A DNA stretch of 64,000 nt from Roseimaritima multifibrata (GTDB taxonomy: Bacteria; Planctomycetota; Planctomycetia; Pirellulales; Pirellulaceae). A model generated the notes under the pieces. That model worked only from the letters and a program-made list of their open reading frames with translations. It did not search any database and was not told the origin of the DNA. Each line of letters opens with the position of its first letter. The first letter of the stretch is position 1. Shown here piece by piece: positions 8,672 to 18,470 of the stretch. The stretch spans positions 4,650,001 through 4,714,000 of the forward strand of contig NZ_CP036262.1 in assembly GCF_007741495.1 (NCBI RefSeq). Reading direction: 5' to 3'. A program made the position numbers and the translations under genes.

Positions 8672-10516
8672 ATGTCCCAGTACTTTGCCAAGACTTCGTC
8701 GGCCGATCAAAAACGGGTTGGCGGCCAACCTGGGCCGGCTTCATCGACCTTGCCGCTTACCGCACTGGCGGTGCCGTTTTTGGCAGCCCTCAGTGCTCTA
8801 TTCCTCAGCCCAATCGCTCGGCAGGCGACCGCCGCCGAACGTCCCAACATCGTCATGATTCTGGCAGATGACCAAGGCTGGGGTGATTTAAGCCTTCACG
8901 GGAACACCAATCTATCGACACCCAACATCGACTCATTGGCGGCGGACGGCGTCGCATTCGAGAATTTCTATGTCAGCGCCGTCTGTGCTCCGACTCGCGC
9001 TGAAATGCTTACTGGACGGTACTTCATTCGGACCGGCGTGCGAGGAGTCACACGGGGTGACGAACGATTGAATCTAGACGAAATCACGATCGCAGATACT
9101 TTCCAGAAAGCGGGCTACCGAACGGGAGCTTTCGGGAAATGGCACAATGGGTCACAGCCTCCCTATCATCCCAACGATCGAGGCTTCGACGAGTATTACG
9201 GATTCACTTCGGGACACTGGGGGACTTATTTCGAACCACCCTTGGACCACAACAATACCGCAGTCAAAGGGAAGGGATACCTTGTCGATGACCTAACCAA
9301 CCACGCCATCGAGTTTATCGAAGAGAACAAATCCGAACCGTTCTTTTGTTATGTCCCGCTAAATACGCCTCACTCACCGATGCACATTCCCGATCGGTTC
9401 TACGAGAAATTTGATGGCGTGGACCTAAAAATGCGCAATCGCGATCCTGAAAAAGAGGACGAACTCTTCTCCCGTGCGGCGCTTGCCATGGTCGAGAACA
9501 TTGACTGGAACGTTGGACGTATTCTCCAAGTGCTAGACGAACAGAACTTAGCGGAAAATACGATCGTTATTTACTTTTCCGACAACGGTCCTAATTCCTG
9601 GCGTTGGAACGGCGACATGAAAGGGCGGAAGGGATCGATTGACGAAGGGGGCATCCGTGTTCCTTGCCTGATTCGCTGGCCTAGAAAATTAGCCGCCGGA
9701 AAAAAGATCGATCAGGTTGCCGCAGCCATCGATTTCCTTCCAACCCTAAGTGATTTGGCAAACGTCGAATTGATCAGTGAAAAACCACTCGATGGGCGCA
9801 GCCTAGAACCACTCTTGTTGGGCGACGGCAAAGACTGGCAAGACCGAGCGTTGCTCTCTTTCCGAAAAGGGGCTTCACTGCGAACGCAACGTTTTCGTAT
9901 CGATGGAGCTGGCAAACTGTTCGACATCGAAAACGATCGATCTCAGCGGCATCCTGTCAACGAAAAATTCCCAAAGGTCTCTGAGCGCATGCAGGATCTA
10001 TTGGCAAAACAAACGGCAGAGATGAAACAGATCATAGCTACCGCCCCTGCACGTCCCTTCACCGTTGGGTATGGCAAGCGAACGGTCTTGCCAGCGAGAG
10101 ACGGAGAAGCGAAAGGGGGCGTCGAACGAAGCGCTCGCGCCCCGAACAATTCGTTCTTCACCAACTGGATCGATCCTAAAGGGGCCATTGAATGGAACAT
10201 CGAAGTCGGTGAATCAGGCCCCTACCATGTTGTGGTCCACCACACCTGCCCCACAGAAAATGTTGGCACTTCGATTCGAGTTGCCATTGGGGACGCGACA
10301 GCTGTCGCCAAAGTCGACAAAGCGTTTGACCCGCCCTTGGAGGGTGCCGCTCAAGACCGCGCTTCCCGCGGAAGTGAATCCTACGTAAAAGATTTTGCGC
10401 CGCTCGATTTCGGGATGATGGACCTGGAGAAAGGAGTCCATACGCTACGGCTTTCCACCGAAGCATTAGTGGGTGGTCGCTCGATCGACGTCCATTCCGT
10501 CGAGCTCACCAAATAG
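8672..10516 (+). CDS. secreted sulfatase (arylsulfatase A family) with C-terminal beta-sandwich-like tail
   Basis: Type I sulfatase that hydrolyses sulfate esters, probably on algal polysaccharides. Seen: signal peptide with a long n-region and core LPLTALAVPFLAALSALFL, metal-binding NIVMILADDQGWGD, the formylglycine signature CAPTRAEMLTGR (Cys about residue 105, to be oxidised by a maturase not in this window), GKWHNG and the DNGPNSWRW region. After about residue 480 the sulfatase domain ends, and the last roughly 120 residues (from NSFFTNWIDPKG) look like a beta-rich carbohydrate-binding or bacterial-sulfatase accessory domain. The ATG at 8672 is preferred because GAGGAAGAGGA lies just upstream and a signal peptide follows; the open frame continues upstream to 8513. 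Confidence 0.9.
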   Translation: MSQYFAKTSSADQKRVGGQPGPASSTLPLTALAVPFLAALSALFLSPIARQATAAERPNIVMILADDQGWGDLSLHGNTNLSTPNIDSLAADGVAFENFYVSAVCAPTRAEMLTGRYFIRTGVRGVTRGDERLNLDEITIADTFQKAGYRTGAFGKWHNGSQPPYHPNDRGFDEYYGFTSGHWGTYFEPPLDHNNTAVKGKGYLVDDLTNHAIEFIEENKSEPFFCYVPLNTPHSPMHIPDRFYEKFDGVDLKMRNRDPEKEDELFSRAALAMVENIDWNVGRILQVLDEQNLAENTIVIYFSDNGPNSWRWNGDMKGRKGSIDEGGIRVPCLIRWPRKLAAGKKIDQVAAAIDFLPTLSDLANVELISEKPLDGRSLEPLLLGDGKDWQDRALLSFRKGASLRTQRFRIDGAGKLFDIENDRSQRHPVNEKFPKVSERMQDLLAKQTAEMKQIIATAPARPFTVGYGKRTVLPARDGEAKGGVERSARAPNNSFFTNWIDPKGAIEWNIEVGESGPYHVVVHHTCPTENVGTSIRVAIGDATAVAKVDKAFDPPLEGAAQDRASRGSESYVKDFAPLDFGMMDLEKGVHTLRLSTEALVGGRSIDVHSVELTK

Positions 10517-10560
10517 GTTTTAGGTTGCGTCACAGGGAAAAGCCCGGTGCCATCCAACTT

Positions 10561-10747
10561 CTTAGCGGAACGGCGCAAGCCGTCTGGAAATTTTACGGGT
10601 TTTCAAGACGATTGCCGGACGGCTCGCGCCGTTCCGCTAAGAAAAATACCCGCAGATGCCAAAGCAGATAGCATCGGTCGCAAACCGTCTGGCAGCAGCC
10701 CTGGAAACCCCGCGTACTTGCCGGTCGGCTCGCGCCGATCCGCTAAG
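10561..10747. repeat. palindromic CTTAGCGG element, one full copy plus one decayed copy
   Basis: The full copy (10561-10641) runs from CTTAGCGGAACGGCGC to GGCGCGAGCC's partner CGCGCCGTTCCGCTAAG, with arms of about 27 nt that differ at two or three positions. A degenerate copy follows (about 10670-10747) whose right half, ending CGCGCCGATCCGCTAAG, is well kept. The preceding bases GGTGCCATCCA are complementary to bases after the copies at 46.0 kb, suggesting a longer terminal inverted repeat. Lies in the 333-bp convergent gap between the sulfatase and lipoprotein genes. Confidence 0.85.
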
Positions 10748-10849
10748 AAGAACGCCCGCAAAAAGGCATTCGAAAAGCCCCTCGAGTTTGGCGACACAAA
10801 TGATATCCCACCAATTTGTGCCGCCGAAACTCGCTGCTTCCATCGGCAA

Positions 10850-11134
10850 TCATTGCCCTGGAATGCCAGGGATGTCCCGTTTCCTTTCCGGAACTACGAC
10901 TTCCCTCATAAACCGCCCCCAGGCTCGTTCGGCTTGCAGTTTTTCATCCTTGGCTCGCAGCCGTTCAAACGTGGCTTCGTCGTACTTCTCTTGAATCGGA
11001 AGCTGTTTCCATTCTTCCACCGAAAGAGGTGGTAACGGCCCTGAGGAAACAGCCGGTCCCGCGTCGCTGCCACAGCCCAGTAAAATCACAAGCAGCGTAT
11101 TGGCGATCAAGGTAAGAAACGATTTGTTTTTCAT
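10850..11134 (-). CDS. small predicted lipoprotein
   Basis: A product of about 94 residues with a lipoprotein signal peptide: a basic MKNKS start, a hydrophobic core (FLTLIANTLLVI) and the lipobox LLGC, so acylation of the cysteine is predicted. The mature part is short, charged and helical (WKQLPIQEKYDEATFERLRA) with no family I recognise. It follows the DUF1559 gene on the same strand after about 45 bp. Small lipoproteins next to DUF1559 genes are common in planctomycetes, so a role with that protein is plausible. An alternative start three codons earlier (11143) exists. Confidence 0.7.
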   Translation of the reverse strand: MKNKSFLTLIANTLLVILLGCGSDAGPAVSSGPLPPLSVEEWKQLPIQEKYDEATFERLRAKDEKLQAERAWGRFMREVVVPERKRDIPGIPGQ

Positions 11135-11178
11135 AACGATCATCCGTCAAAAGTTTCTTGGTGTGAATGGCAAGCGGA

Positions 11179-12117
11179 CTACGGCAAGGTAGCCACTTCA
11201 CCGTTCGCTCGCGTTGAAACCGCTTGATAGACAGCGTGGTCGATCGTTTCCGAAACAAACCTTACCGAACCGTCGACCAAAGAGAACTGTCCACCACTAG
11301 GGTGCTGGCTACGGAATGCTCCGTAAACCGTTGACGTGTTGTCGTGACGATTGAAGGGTACGTAAGTTGTTCCCCAAGCGTAGCCGGCATAGCCGTACGC
11401 CCAGACTCCGCCATACGAAGTCGAAGGAACTCCTTTCGGCATGAAATCGGTTTCGCCCATCAAGAATGTGTTGGACGTCCCATCAATAACATCGCGGAAT
11501 TTAGTCGGCTTGCGATGGTTCGGTCCCGCGGTCTCGCCAGAAGCGAGATAGGTTTTGACAGGGATGATCGCACCGTCGTAGGCGGGCTCAGGCAATCCGT
11601 AGTAGACCGCATAGTGCAGCATACTGGCGTCCGGGGTACCCGAGGAAAACAGGTAACTCATCGGAGCCCGTTCGCCGGTTAGCGGCCCGCTGGGAGGAAC
11701 CATTGAGGGGCATAGATAGGTGGGGATACTCTCTTTCTTAAGAGTGTCGTTGGTCCACCCATCCCCGTCGGAATCGACGGTGCTGTTGCGAGGCTCGTTG
11801 GGGTCCCAGCGACTGGCAACCGCATCCCCTTCAAGAAAAGGCAAAATCTGGATGTGTCCAGTCGCCCAAGTGCTGCCATCATCCCCTTCCAAACGATCAC
11901 GAGTCGCATAGGGGAAGGTGAGCAAAGTGTCATGAAAATTGTGCGTTGCCAAAGCGATCTGCTTCAGCTGATTGCTGCACGACATCCGACGTGCCGCTTC
12001 GCGAGCCGCCTGGACGGCCGGCAACAACAACCCCACCAACACGCCAATAATGGCGATCACAACAAGCAATTCAACCAGTGTAAAACCCGCACGAGCGCGG
12101 AAGTCCTTGTGAGACAT
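11179..12117 (-). CDS. DUF1559 pseudopilin-like protein
   Basis: The 312-residue product has a type II/IV pilin-like leader: [11 protein letters not shown] then [20 protein letters not shown], with cleavage expected after RAG and methylation of Phe. Then comes the typical DUF1559 start ([32 protein letters not shown]), and the C-terminus has the family box near [16 protein letters not shown]. This family is greatly expanded in planctomycetes (often annotated as H-X9-DG proteins); its role is thought to involve surface or secretion pseudopili and is not established. The next gene downstream is the small lipoprotein. Confidence 0.93.
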   Translation of the reverse strand: MSHKDFRARAGFTLVELLVVIAIIGVLVGLLLPAVQAAREAARRMSCSNQLKQIALATHNFHDTLLTFPYATRDRLEGDDGSTWATGHIQILPFLEGDAVASRWDPNEPRNSTVDSDGDGWTNDTLKKESIPTYLCPSMVPPSGPLTGERAPMSYLFSSGTPDASMLHYAVYYGLPEPAYDGAIIPVKTYLASGETAGPNHRKPTKFRDVIDGTSNTFLMGETDFMPKGVPSTSYGGVWAYGYAGYAWGTTYVPFNRHDNTSTVYGAFRSQHPSGGQFSLVDGSVRFVSETIDHAVYQAVSTRANGEVATLP

Positions 12118-12569
12118 CTCGTTTCTCCACGTACCTAAGAATGACGGAACTCACGCCTGGAAAACGTTTTCCAAGGGAGTCGTCGAACGTGGCGGGCTGC
12201 CGAACAAAAAAGGTGGCTGGCTTCGTTGACGAATTCAGTTAACCGTGCTGTTGAAACTCAATCTCAACAGCACTTCACGCATCATGCAGGCCGGCGGAGG
12301 GGCTGTCAACCATTAAGTTAAGAAATTTCAGCCAGAGGTACGCTGACGACATCGGATCCGATAACGCTTGCGAATCGATTTAGCAAGGGAATTGCCAGGG
12401 GTGAGGCAAAGATTTTACGAGGGGGAGAAATTGGCGAGAGAATTTTTAGCGGGAGAACTTAACGTCAATAATGACGGGCGGGCAATTGGGACTGGGGGGA
12501 ATAGAAGACAACCGTCTCGAAAAATAAAAAGCAAAACAACACATCCGCATTTGGGGACGTCTGATTTAA

Positions 12570-13289
12570 AAATCTCCTATCTGCAGATGCTCGAACGGAA
12601 TCAGCCCCATGCCAGCTTGCCTGGCATGAAGCAAAGATTTGAAGTTAGATCCCATGCGATGAGTGGCTCTCGCTTCTGGTTTGGGTTGCCGCAGAGAGCG
12701 GCAACCCAAACCAGAAGAATACGCAGAGGGAGATCCCTGCTAATTTTAAATCTCTCGTTCCTGTCGGATAAACCGACGAGGGGACGCATCGAAAGTAGGC
12801 CGAATCAAAGAGCGATAGCGATGCAGCTCCGGCGGCCCCCCCTTTCAGGAACGTTCTTTCACGGGGACGTGTAATCTACAAATCTCCTATCTACAGATGC
12901 TCAAACGGAATCGGCCCCACGCCAGATTGCTTGGCATGAAGCAAAAATTTGAAGTTAGATCCCATGCGATGAGTGGCTCTCGCTTCTGGTTTGGGTTACC
13001 GCTTTCTGCGGCAACCCCATCCAGAGGAATACGCAGAGGGAGATCCCTGCTAATTTTAAATCTCTCGTTCCTGTCGGATAAACCGACGAGGGGACGCATC
13101 GAAAGTAGGCCGAATCAAAGAGCGATAGCGATGCAGCTCCGGCGGCCCCCCCCTTTCAGGAACGTTCTTTCACGGGGACGTGTAATCTACAAATCTCCTA
13201 TCTACAGATGCTCAAACGGAATCGGCCCCACGCCAGATTGCTTGGCATGAAGCAAAAATTTGAAGTTAGATCCCATGCGATGAGTGGCT
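12570..13289 (+). repeat. tandem array of 310-bp structured repeats (2.3 copies)
   Basis: Copies begin at 12570, 12880 and 13191, so the period is 310-311 bp; the third stops matching at about 13289. Copies 1 and 2 are close to identical over most of their length. Each starts AAATCTCCTATCT and carries a short hairpin (CATGCCAG/CTGGCATG at 12608-12628 in copy 1), a linker containing GATTTGAAGTTAGAT, a large hairpin, then TCTCGTTCCTGTCGG. Short open frames cross the copies on both strands but have no family resemblance and are best read as chance. The remaining flanks (12118-12569 and 13290-13753) hold no gene I can support. Confidence 0.88.
12673..12717. other. perfect 20-bp hairpin inside the first 310-bp repeat
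   Basis: CTTCTGGTTTGGGTTGCCGC (12673-12692) is followed by AGAGA and its exact reverse complement (12698-12717). In copy 2 the equivalent hairpin has decayed (several mismatches, loop TTTCT), and copy 3 breaks off just before it. Such a long perfect stem suggests either a selected RNA structure or a recently mobile palindrome. Confidence 0.8.
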
Positions 13290-13753
13290 TCCGCTGCAGC
13301 ACTGACTTATCTCGCGTCGTCATGAAATCGATCGTGCTGCTACAGCTCTGTTCAAACCAGTTTCTTGACTTTACCGATTGACAAGCCGGCCACCCATAAC
13401 AAGAATGCAAATCTAATTGAGAATGAATCTCAAATCATTTCAGCATCAGTCAGCCAGCGAACGAATAAGTAGCCAGCCACTGCGATTAGATCCTTTTGTG
13501 CGTTCCCATGGATTCGTGGAACCTGCAATGGACTCGTAGTTTGATCCTCCTCGCAAGAGTGAGGCCCCGAAACATGGGAAAAGGCATGGCTCCATCTAAT
13601 CATCAGGTTCGCCGCAGTCGCATCCAGCGACTTGCAAGATCGATAGCCTTCTTGCGACGAATGGACTGGCCGGCTTTTCTCTCAGGACCGGGCAAACTTC
13701 TTGACATACTCACCTCTACAGGCACCAAGTGCCGGCGGAAAAATCAAGTGAAA

Positions 13754-15139
13754 ATGCAGCTACAAAACTCTAGCGTTCCCATCCTCAGGCTTCGGGGAGC
13801 CATTTCGTCGCGCCAACGTCGACCAACAATACGGATCCTTGCATCGCGTCTAATGATCGCTTCCACCTGCACTTTATTGGCGGCGATATGCAGTGCTGAA
13901 AATCCTCCCTGGAGCAAATTCCAAAATGGAGGCCGTTCGACAAGCGACCTGACACTTCCTGTCGAATGGGCTCCGGACAAAAACATTGCTTGGACGGCTG
14001 ACATCGAGGGCTACGGGCAATCGACTCCGATCGTTTCCCATGACCAAATCGTGGTGACATCGACAAGCGGGGAAAACAAAGACAACTACCACGTCTCCTC
14101 TTTTTCAATCGAAGACGGGAGCAAGAACTGGCAAATCGATTTGACCAATCCTTCGCCGTTTGCCAATACCCCGATGGTCAGCCGCGCAGCGCCTTCCGCG
14201 ATCGCAACGGCAAACGGTTTCATCGCCTTCTTTGAAGGAGGTGTCCTTGCCGCGATCTCACCGGAGGGGAAGAAGCAGTGGGAAAAGAACCTGGTGGATA
14301 CCTATGGTGCAATCGAATCGCGACATGGGCTCTCCGCTTCCCTGGAACAGACAAACGACCTTGTCTTTGTATGGGTCGAACGTGGTGAAGATCCCTACAT
14401 CCTGGCTCTTGATCCAACATCCGGCGAAGAGATTTGGAAAGCAGCCGGAGTCGGAAAGACGTCCTGGGCATCCCCGCGATTGATTCCCGTCGATGGCGGC
14501 CAGCATTTGGTCTGCAGTGCCAGCGGCAAAATCATCGGACTTGATCCCTCCACAGGAAAGCGACTTTGGGAATTTGAGAACATTTCAAACAACAGCTCCT
14601 GCACGCCAACTCCAGCGGGGGAAGGGCAATTCTTAATCGGAGCCTCGGACGGACGTGGTGAATCGAGCGCCGGATCGGCCGCCGCAAGCAATGGGCTGAT
14701 CCAGATCAGCAAAAATGACGCGGGCGAGTACGAAGCGAACTTTAAATGGCACGCCAAAAAGGCGACCTCCACTTTTGGCAGTCCAGTCGTTGCAGGAACG
14801 ACCGCGGCGATTGTGAACCGAACCGGTGTGCTCTACCGCTTGGATTTAGAAACCGGTGAACAGGTTTCCGTGGAGCGCACCGACGCCGGAGGAATCTGGT
14901 CAACCCCGATCGTTGCCGGTGGAAACATCTACCTATTCGGTCACAAAGGAACTACCAGCGTTATTTCCCTTGCAGACGGCAAAGAGATTGCGAACAACCG
15001 CTGCTGGGCCGAGGCCGCTGCAGCGGACGACTCCTCTCGATCCAGGGGCGGGAACGTTTTGTACGCCGCTGCCCCCGCGGGCAACTTTCTTCTGCTCCGC
15101 CGTGGCGACAAACTTTTTGCCATCGGCAAAACGCCATAA
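13754..15139 (+). CDS. secreted PQQ-binding-like beta-propeller protein
   Basis: The mature protein is made of beta-propeller blades of the PQQ/WD-like type, with repeated signatures such as ALDPTSGEEIWKA, GLDPSTGKRLWEF and RLDLETGEQVS, and N-terminal PWSKFQNGGRSTS followed by VEWAPDKNIAWTADI, typical of planctomycete outer-membrane or periplasmic PQQ-like proteins. No catalytic dehydrogenase residues are evident, so a binding or scaffold role is more likely than an oxidoreductase. A signal peptide (LMIASTCTLLAAICSAENPP) lies about 30 residues into the chosen frame; starts at 13754 or 13853 are both possible, and the open frame extends back to 13496 without supporting features. The DUF3386 gene follows after 94 bp. 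Confidence 0.82.
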   Translation: MQLQNSSVPILRLRGAISSRQRRPTIRILASRLMIASTCTLLAAICSAENPPWSKFQNGGRSTSDLTLPVEWAPDKNIAWTADIEGYGQSTPIVSHDQIVVTSTSGENKDNYHVSSFSIEDGSKNWQIDLTNPSPFANTPMVSRAAPSAIATANGFIAFFEGGVLAAISPEGKKQWEKNLVDTYGAIESRHGLSASLEQTNDLVFVWVERGEDPYILALDPTSGEEIWKAAGVGKTSWASPRLIPVDGGQHLVCSASGKIIGLDPSTGKRLWEFENISNNSSCTPTPAGEGQFLIGASDGRGESSAGSAAASNGLIQISKNDAGEYEANFKWHAKKATSTFGSPVVAGTTAAIVNRTGVLYRLDLETGEQVSVERTDAGGIWSTPIVAGGNIYLFGHKGTTSVISLADGKEIANNRCWAEAAAADDSSRSRGGNVLYAAAPAGNFLLLRRGDKLFAIGKTP

Positions 15140-15233
15140 AACAGCTTTCGCATCCCCCCCATACTTTCGATCAAGAATCCGCTTCCTGATCGATCAGCCT
15201 GACCTCCAACGACCTAAAAACAGAGAATAAACC

Positions 15234-16013
15234 ATGAAACGCAAAGAGCTATTACGCGGTATTGCCGCAGTCCTGCTGTTACTTCCAGCGATCGGACATG
15301 CGGAAAAGCCTCTCGACGCGCCCCAGAAAAAGGGTTCCAGTGACCAACTAGCCCGCGCAGCGATGAAAGAAGCCCATGACGCTCGAGCCGTCTGGCATCA
15401 CTTCCCTGGTTTCACCGCAGAGGTGACGATCCAGACCGACGCCGAATCGCACACCGGAACCATTCTTGTTACCGACGACTTCGACTACGAACTGACGATC
15501 TCCGACGATGCCATCGAACCTTGGATTCATTCCAAACTTCGATCGGTCATCGGGCATCGTCGCCCCGGCAGCGCAGCCGTCGAAGTCCAAGTGTCCGAAC
15601 AGAAGACTTCACCAGAGTTCGGCATTTTTGTCGCCAGGAAAGATGGCAGCGGGACCTTTCGAATCGAAAACGGTTTGATTCGCGAAGTCCTACGCAAGAC
15701 CGATTCGAACTGGTTGGAAATCACCAATGTTGAAATGTTCGACGCAGGCGATGGAAAGGTTCTTCCAGAAACGTCTTCGGTTTCTTATCGCGATCTGCAA
15801 ACGGGCAACCTAACAAAAAACGTTACCAATCGCTTCACCTGGACTCGGGTCGGAGATTTCTTCCTACCCAGCGAGTGTTTCACGATTGAAACCGGAACCG
15901 AAGGTTCGCGTCAAACGCGTCAACTAACCTTTAGCAACCACAAGCTTACAGAACCGAAGAAGCCCCTCAAGGTTCTTGAATCGACTTCGAAACTCCATAA
16001 TCCACTTCCATAG
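15234..16013 (+). CDS. secreted DUF3386 family protein
   Basis: A 259-residue protein with a clear signal peptide (KELLRGIAAVLLLLPAIGHA-E). The mature N-terminus AAMKEAHDARAVWHHFPGF, followed by beta strands (FTAEVTIQTD, GTILVTDDFDYEL), matches the DUF3386 family known from cyanobacteria and planctomycetes. The function is unknown; the fold resembles lipid- or ligand-carrying barrels. It probably shares a transcript with the preceding propeller gene. Downstream, 16014-16249 contains only short direct repeats (TACGGTAGTCACG / TACGGCAGTCACG). Confidence 0.78.
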   Translation: MKRKELLRGIAAVLLLLPAIGHAEKPLDAPQKKGSSDQLARAAMKEAHDARAVWHHFPGFTAEVTIQTDAESHTGTILVTDDFDYELTISDDAIEPWIHSKLRSVIGHRRPGSAAVEVQVSEQKTSPEFGIFVARKDGSGTFRIENGLIREVLRKTDSNWLEITNVEMFDAGDGKVLPETSSVSYRDLQTGNLTKNVTNRFTWTRVGDFFLPSECFTIETGTEGSRQTRQLTFSNHKLTEPKKPLKVLESTSKLHNPLP

Positions 16014-16249
16014 TCCTTAATCAGCGTCAGAGATTCAGTCATAGGAGAAACTTCACACAGCGTCGATTGTCGAGCGCACAATCGACGCATTCGATTTGGA
16101 CACCCCAGATCCCGTTTGGGGACGGCAGCTCTGGAATTTACGTAGTACGGTAGTCACGTATTACGGCAGTCACGATCGCCAGAGCGTGGACAGACAGGCG
16201 ATTGCCAAGCCTGCCGAAAAATCAAGAACTTTTCAGCTGGCGGATTCTT

Positions 16250-18334
16250 CTACAACTTTGGGAGGAATTGAATCGCATCTAGAATTACGAATCCATCGCA
16301 ATCTTGATTGCGGATGGTTACGGTGAGCGGTTCACCTTTACGCAATTCGATTTCTCCTATCTTTCGAAATGCCTGGCCCACTGGCAGGGGCACGGTTTGA
16401 TCGACCTTGAATTCCTTGACCGTATCTCCATTGCGGACTTCGAGAGGAACCCGTGACGAGCGTGAGGAATGCGGCGAATAAGCCATGCGGATCTCGTAGT
16501 TTCCGCTTGCAGGAACCTTTCCGCTAAACGTTGCACTCAGGTCGCCTTCCCCATCCCCGCCGTCATGCAGGTACCCCGAACCGATGTGCGGGTTGAAAAG
16601 CCTGGACGTGCTCCACGCTCCCGTTATTTCCGCTGTTGCATCATCCAAAACGATTCCCTCTAGATCCGAAACCTTCAAGCCAACCGGTTGGGCAGGCGGG
16701 GGAAGGGGCGCCAATTCGGGCAATTCCAAAACTTGACCTTGAGCCAACAATTGCTTTTGCAGGGCAGGGTAGGGCAGATCCTGAACGGCAACGTTTTGCT
16801 TTGCACTTAATGCCGCAGCGATCCCGGCGCTCTGCCCAAGTATCATCCAGGTCGGTTCGACGCGAATGGATGAAAAAGCAACGTGGGTCGCGGATAGAGC
16901 AACCGGAACCAGCAGGTTTTCGCAGTCCGATTTGACCGGCAAAATCGAACGATAGGGAACGTGGTACGGATAACCATGAGGTCGTCCCGCCATCCGAACC
17001 GGAAAAATAGTCCCTTCGTTTCGGATACTCTCTGCGGTTCCGATCCGCTGGCAATCATGCGAATCGATCGGGAACGAGGAAACCGCGATCGGATCCGATT
17101 TCTCTGGATCACGCAGAACGTCGTTTTCGGTCAACACGTGCATGCCTCGCATTCGGCGTCCTTCGCGAACATACAACTGCGGCGACCAATGATCGGTTTC
17201 CGGAAATTCGTCACGGCACAGTCCGTACTCGGCCATCTGTTTGCGAAGATGCTCGGGAACCGATTCGTCGGTGGTTAGGAAATGATAAAGTTCCAAAGTG
17301 TACTGGCGATGTTTTTGCCAGAGTTCACTGCGTTCGGTGAACGGCGTTTCACACCAATCGTCGCCTCCGCCAACCAGCCCCATCGAAAACTGTTTTCCGA
17401 TCCCGTTGTTTGCATCAAATTTATCATTGGGCAGAGGATAAATATCCCACAGCAAGTGCGGCCGTTTGACTTGCAAGTAGTAACGTCGAACCGCTTCAAA
17501 ACGTTTCGGATCGTAAGTTTCGGGAGCCGGGAAATCGACCCGGTTTTCGGGATTCTTTGTTAAGCACAAACGAAAACTGTAGACCATCACGTGGCGATCA
17601 CCAGCCTCTTCGTCCCCACCTTCGGTGGCGGTCAACAAAGGAAGGAGCTGACCATTTGAATCCAGACCGGAGACGGGAATGGTTCCTTTTGTGTATTGCT
17701 TTCCAGCCAGTTTCTCCGAGTACGCTGCGCGACCTTCGCGGCCAATCGTCCACTCCACGCCCGCAGCCGCCATTAGATCCCCTTCGTAAGTCGCGTCGAC
17801 AAAAACGTCTGCGGCGAAACGTCGATCTTTGCAAAGGATTGCTTGGATCCGCCCCGCTTCTAGATCGACCGAGGTAAGGACCTGATTCGGTTGGACGTCC
17901 ACGCCAGCCTCTGCCAACATTGCCTTGGTCACACGAGCAGCGACGTGTGGTTCATAGGTCCACTTTGCATTGTTCTTTTCACTGACGTCGTAATGAAGCG
18001 GTTGGCCGCGACCGGCATAATCGGCTGCGATGCGTGTATGCCATTCATCAAACAAGCCCATCACGGTTGTCCGCACCGTTTGGTTCGAATCACTAAAACT
18101 CAGGCCGCCTGTATTCACCCCGCCGACGTGGTGGCTCGGTTCCACCAGTGTGACCGCAGCCCCTTCACGAGCCGCCGCGATCGCCGCACAAAAACCAGCC
18201 GGCGTCGCCCCATAGACCACCACGCTAGGAGCGGTTGCTTGCGATTGCGCATCAACAAATGAACTACAATAAAACGCTCCGACAAAGAGCCCCATAAATG
18301 CTATTTTGGCGAGTACCGCAGTCTTAGAGATCAT
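16250..18334 (-). CDS. secreted FAD-dependent oxidoreductase with golvesin/xanthan-lyase-type C-terminal domain
   Basis: A 694-residue protein with a signal peptide (AKIAFMGLFVGAFYCSSFVDAQ). The FAD-binding Rossmann motif is degenerate (VVVYGATPAGFCAAIAAARE) and is followed by VEPSHHVGG and GGLSFSD, as in the FAD-dependent oxidoreductases associated with polysaccharide use in planctomycetes and Bacteroidetes. VFVDATYEGDLMAAAGV and TWMILGQSAGIAAALSAKQ are further family motifs. The last 125 residues or so (ITGAWSTSRLFNPHIGSGYL onward) form a beta-sandwich like the golvesin C-terminal / xanthan-lyase FAD-linked domain, probably carbohydrate binding. Substrate unknown; oxidation of a sugar is inferred. 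Confidence 0.87.
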   Translation of the reverse strand: MISKTAVLAKIAFMGLFVGAFYCSSFVDAQSQATAPSVVVYGATPAGFCAAIAAAREGAAVTLVEPSHHVGGVNTGGLSFSDSNQTVRTTVMGLFDEWHTRIAADYAGRGQPLHYDVSEKNNAKWTYEPHVAARVTKAMLAEAGVDVQPNQVLTSVDLEAGRIQAILCKDRRFAADVFVDATYEGDLMAAAGVEWTIGREGRAAYSEKLAGKQYTKGTIPVSGLDSNGQLLPLLTATEGGDEEAGDRHVMVYSFRLCLTKNPENRVDFPAPETYDPKRFEAVRRYYLQVKRPHLLWDIYPLPNDKFDANNGIGKQFSMGLVGGGDDWCETPFTERSELWQKHRQYTLELYHFLTTDESVPEHLRKQMAEYGLCRDEFPETDHWSPQLYVREGRRMRGMHVLTENDVLRDPEKSDPIAVSSFPIDSHDCQRIGTAESIRNEGTIFPVRMAGRPHGYPYHVPYRSILPVKSDCENLLVPVALSATHVAFSSIRVEPTWMILGQSAGIAAALSAKQNVAVQDLPYPALQKQLLAQGQVLELPELAPLPPPAQPVGLKVSDLEGIVLDDATAEITGAWSTSRLFNPHIGSGYLHDGGDGEGDLSATFSGKVPASGNYEIRMAYSPHSSRSSRVPLEVRNGDTVKEFKVDQTVPLPVGQAFRKIGEIELRKGEPLTVTIRNQDCDGFVILDAIQFLPKL

Positions 18335-18470
18335 AAATATGTCGCGTCAAAGAGGGAGCCGATCTAATTCGTTCTTTCAAAAACACTAACTTAATCAATC
18401 CTTCATCCTCCCGCCTGGGCTGACAGCGAATTCTGCGTCATCTCGAATCCAACCCGGCCTTCATTCCTCA

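Noticed and set aside
12553-13289. Possible CRISPR array
   Set aside because: The period is 310 bp and whole units are near-identical, with no short repeat / unique spacer pattern and no cas genes nearby.
12368-13410. Open frames of 60-170 residues on both strands through the 310-bp repeats
   Set aside because: Their sequences repeat with the DNA units, run through hairpins, contain no family motifs and occur on both strands; best explained by repeat DNA.
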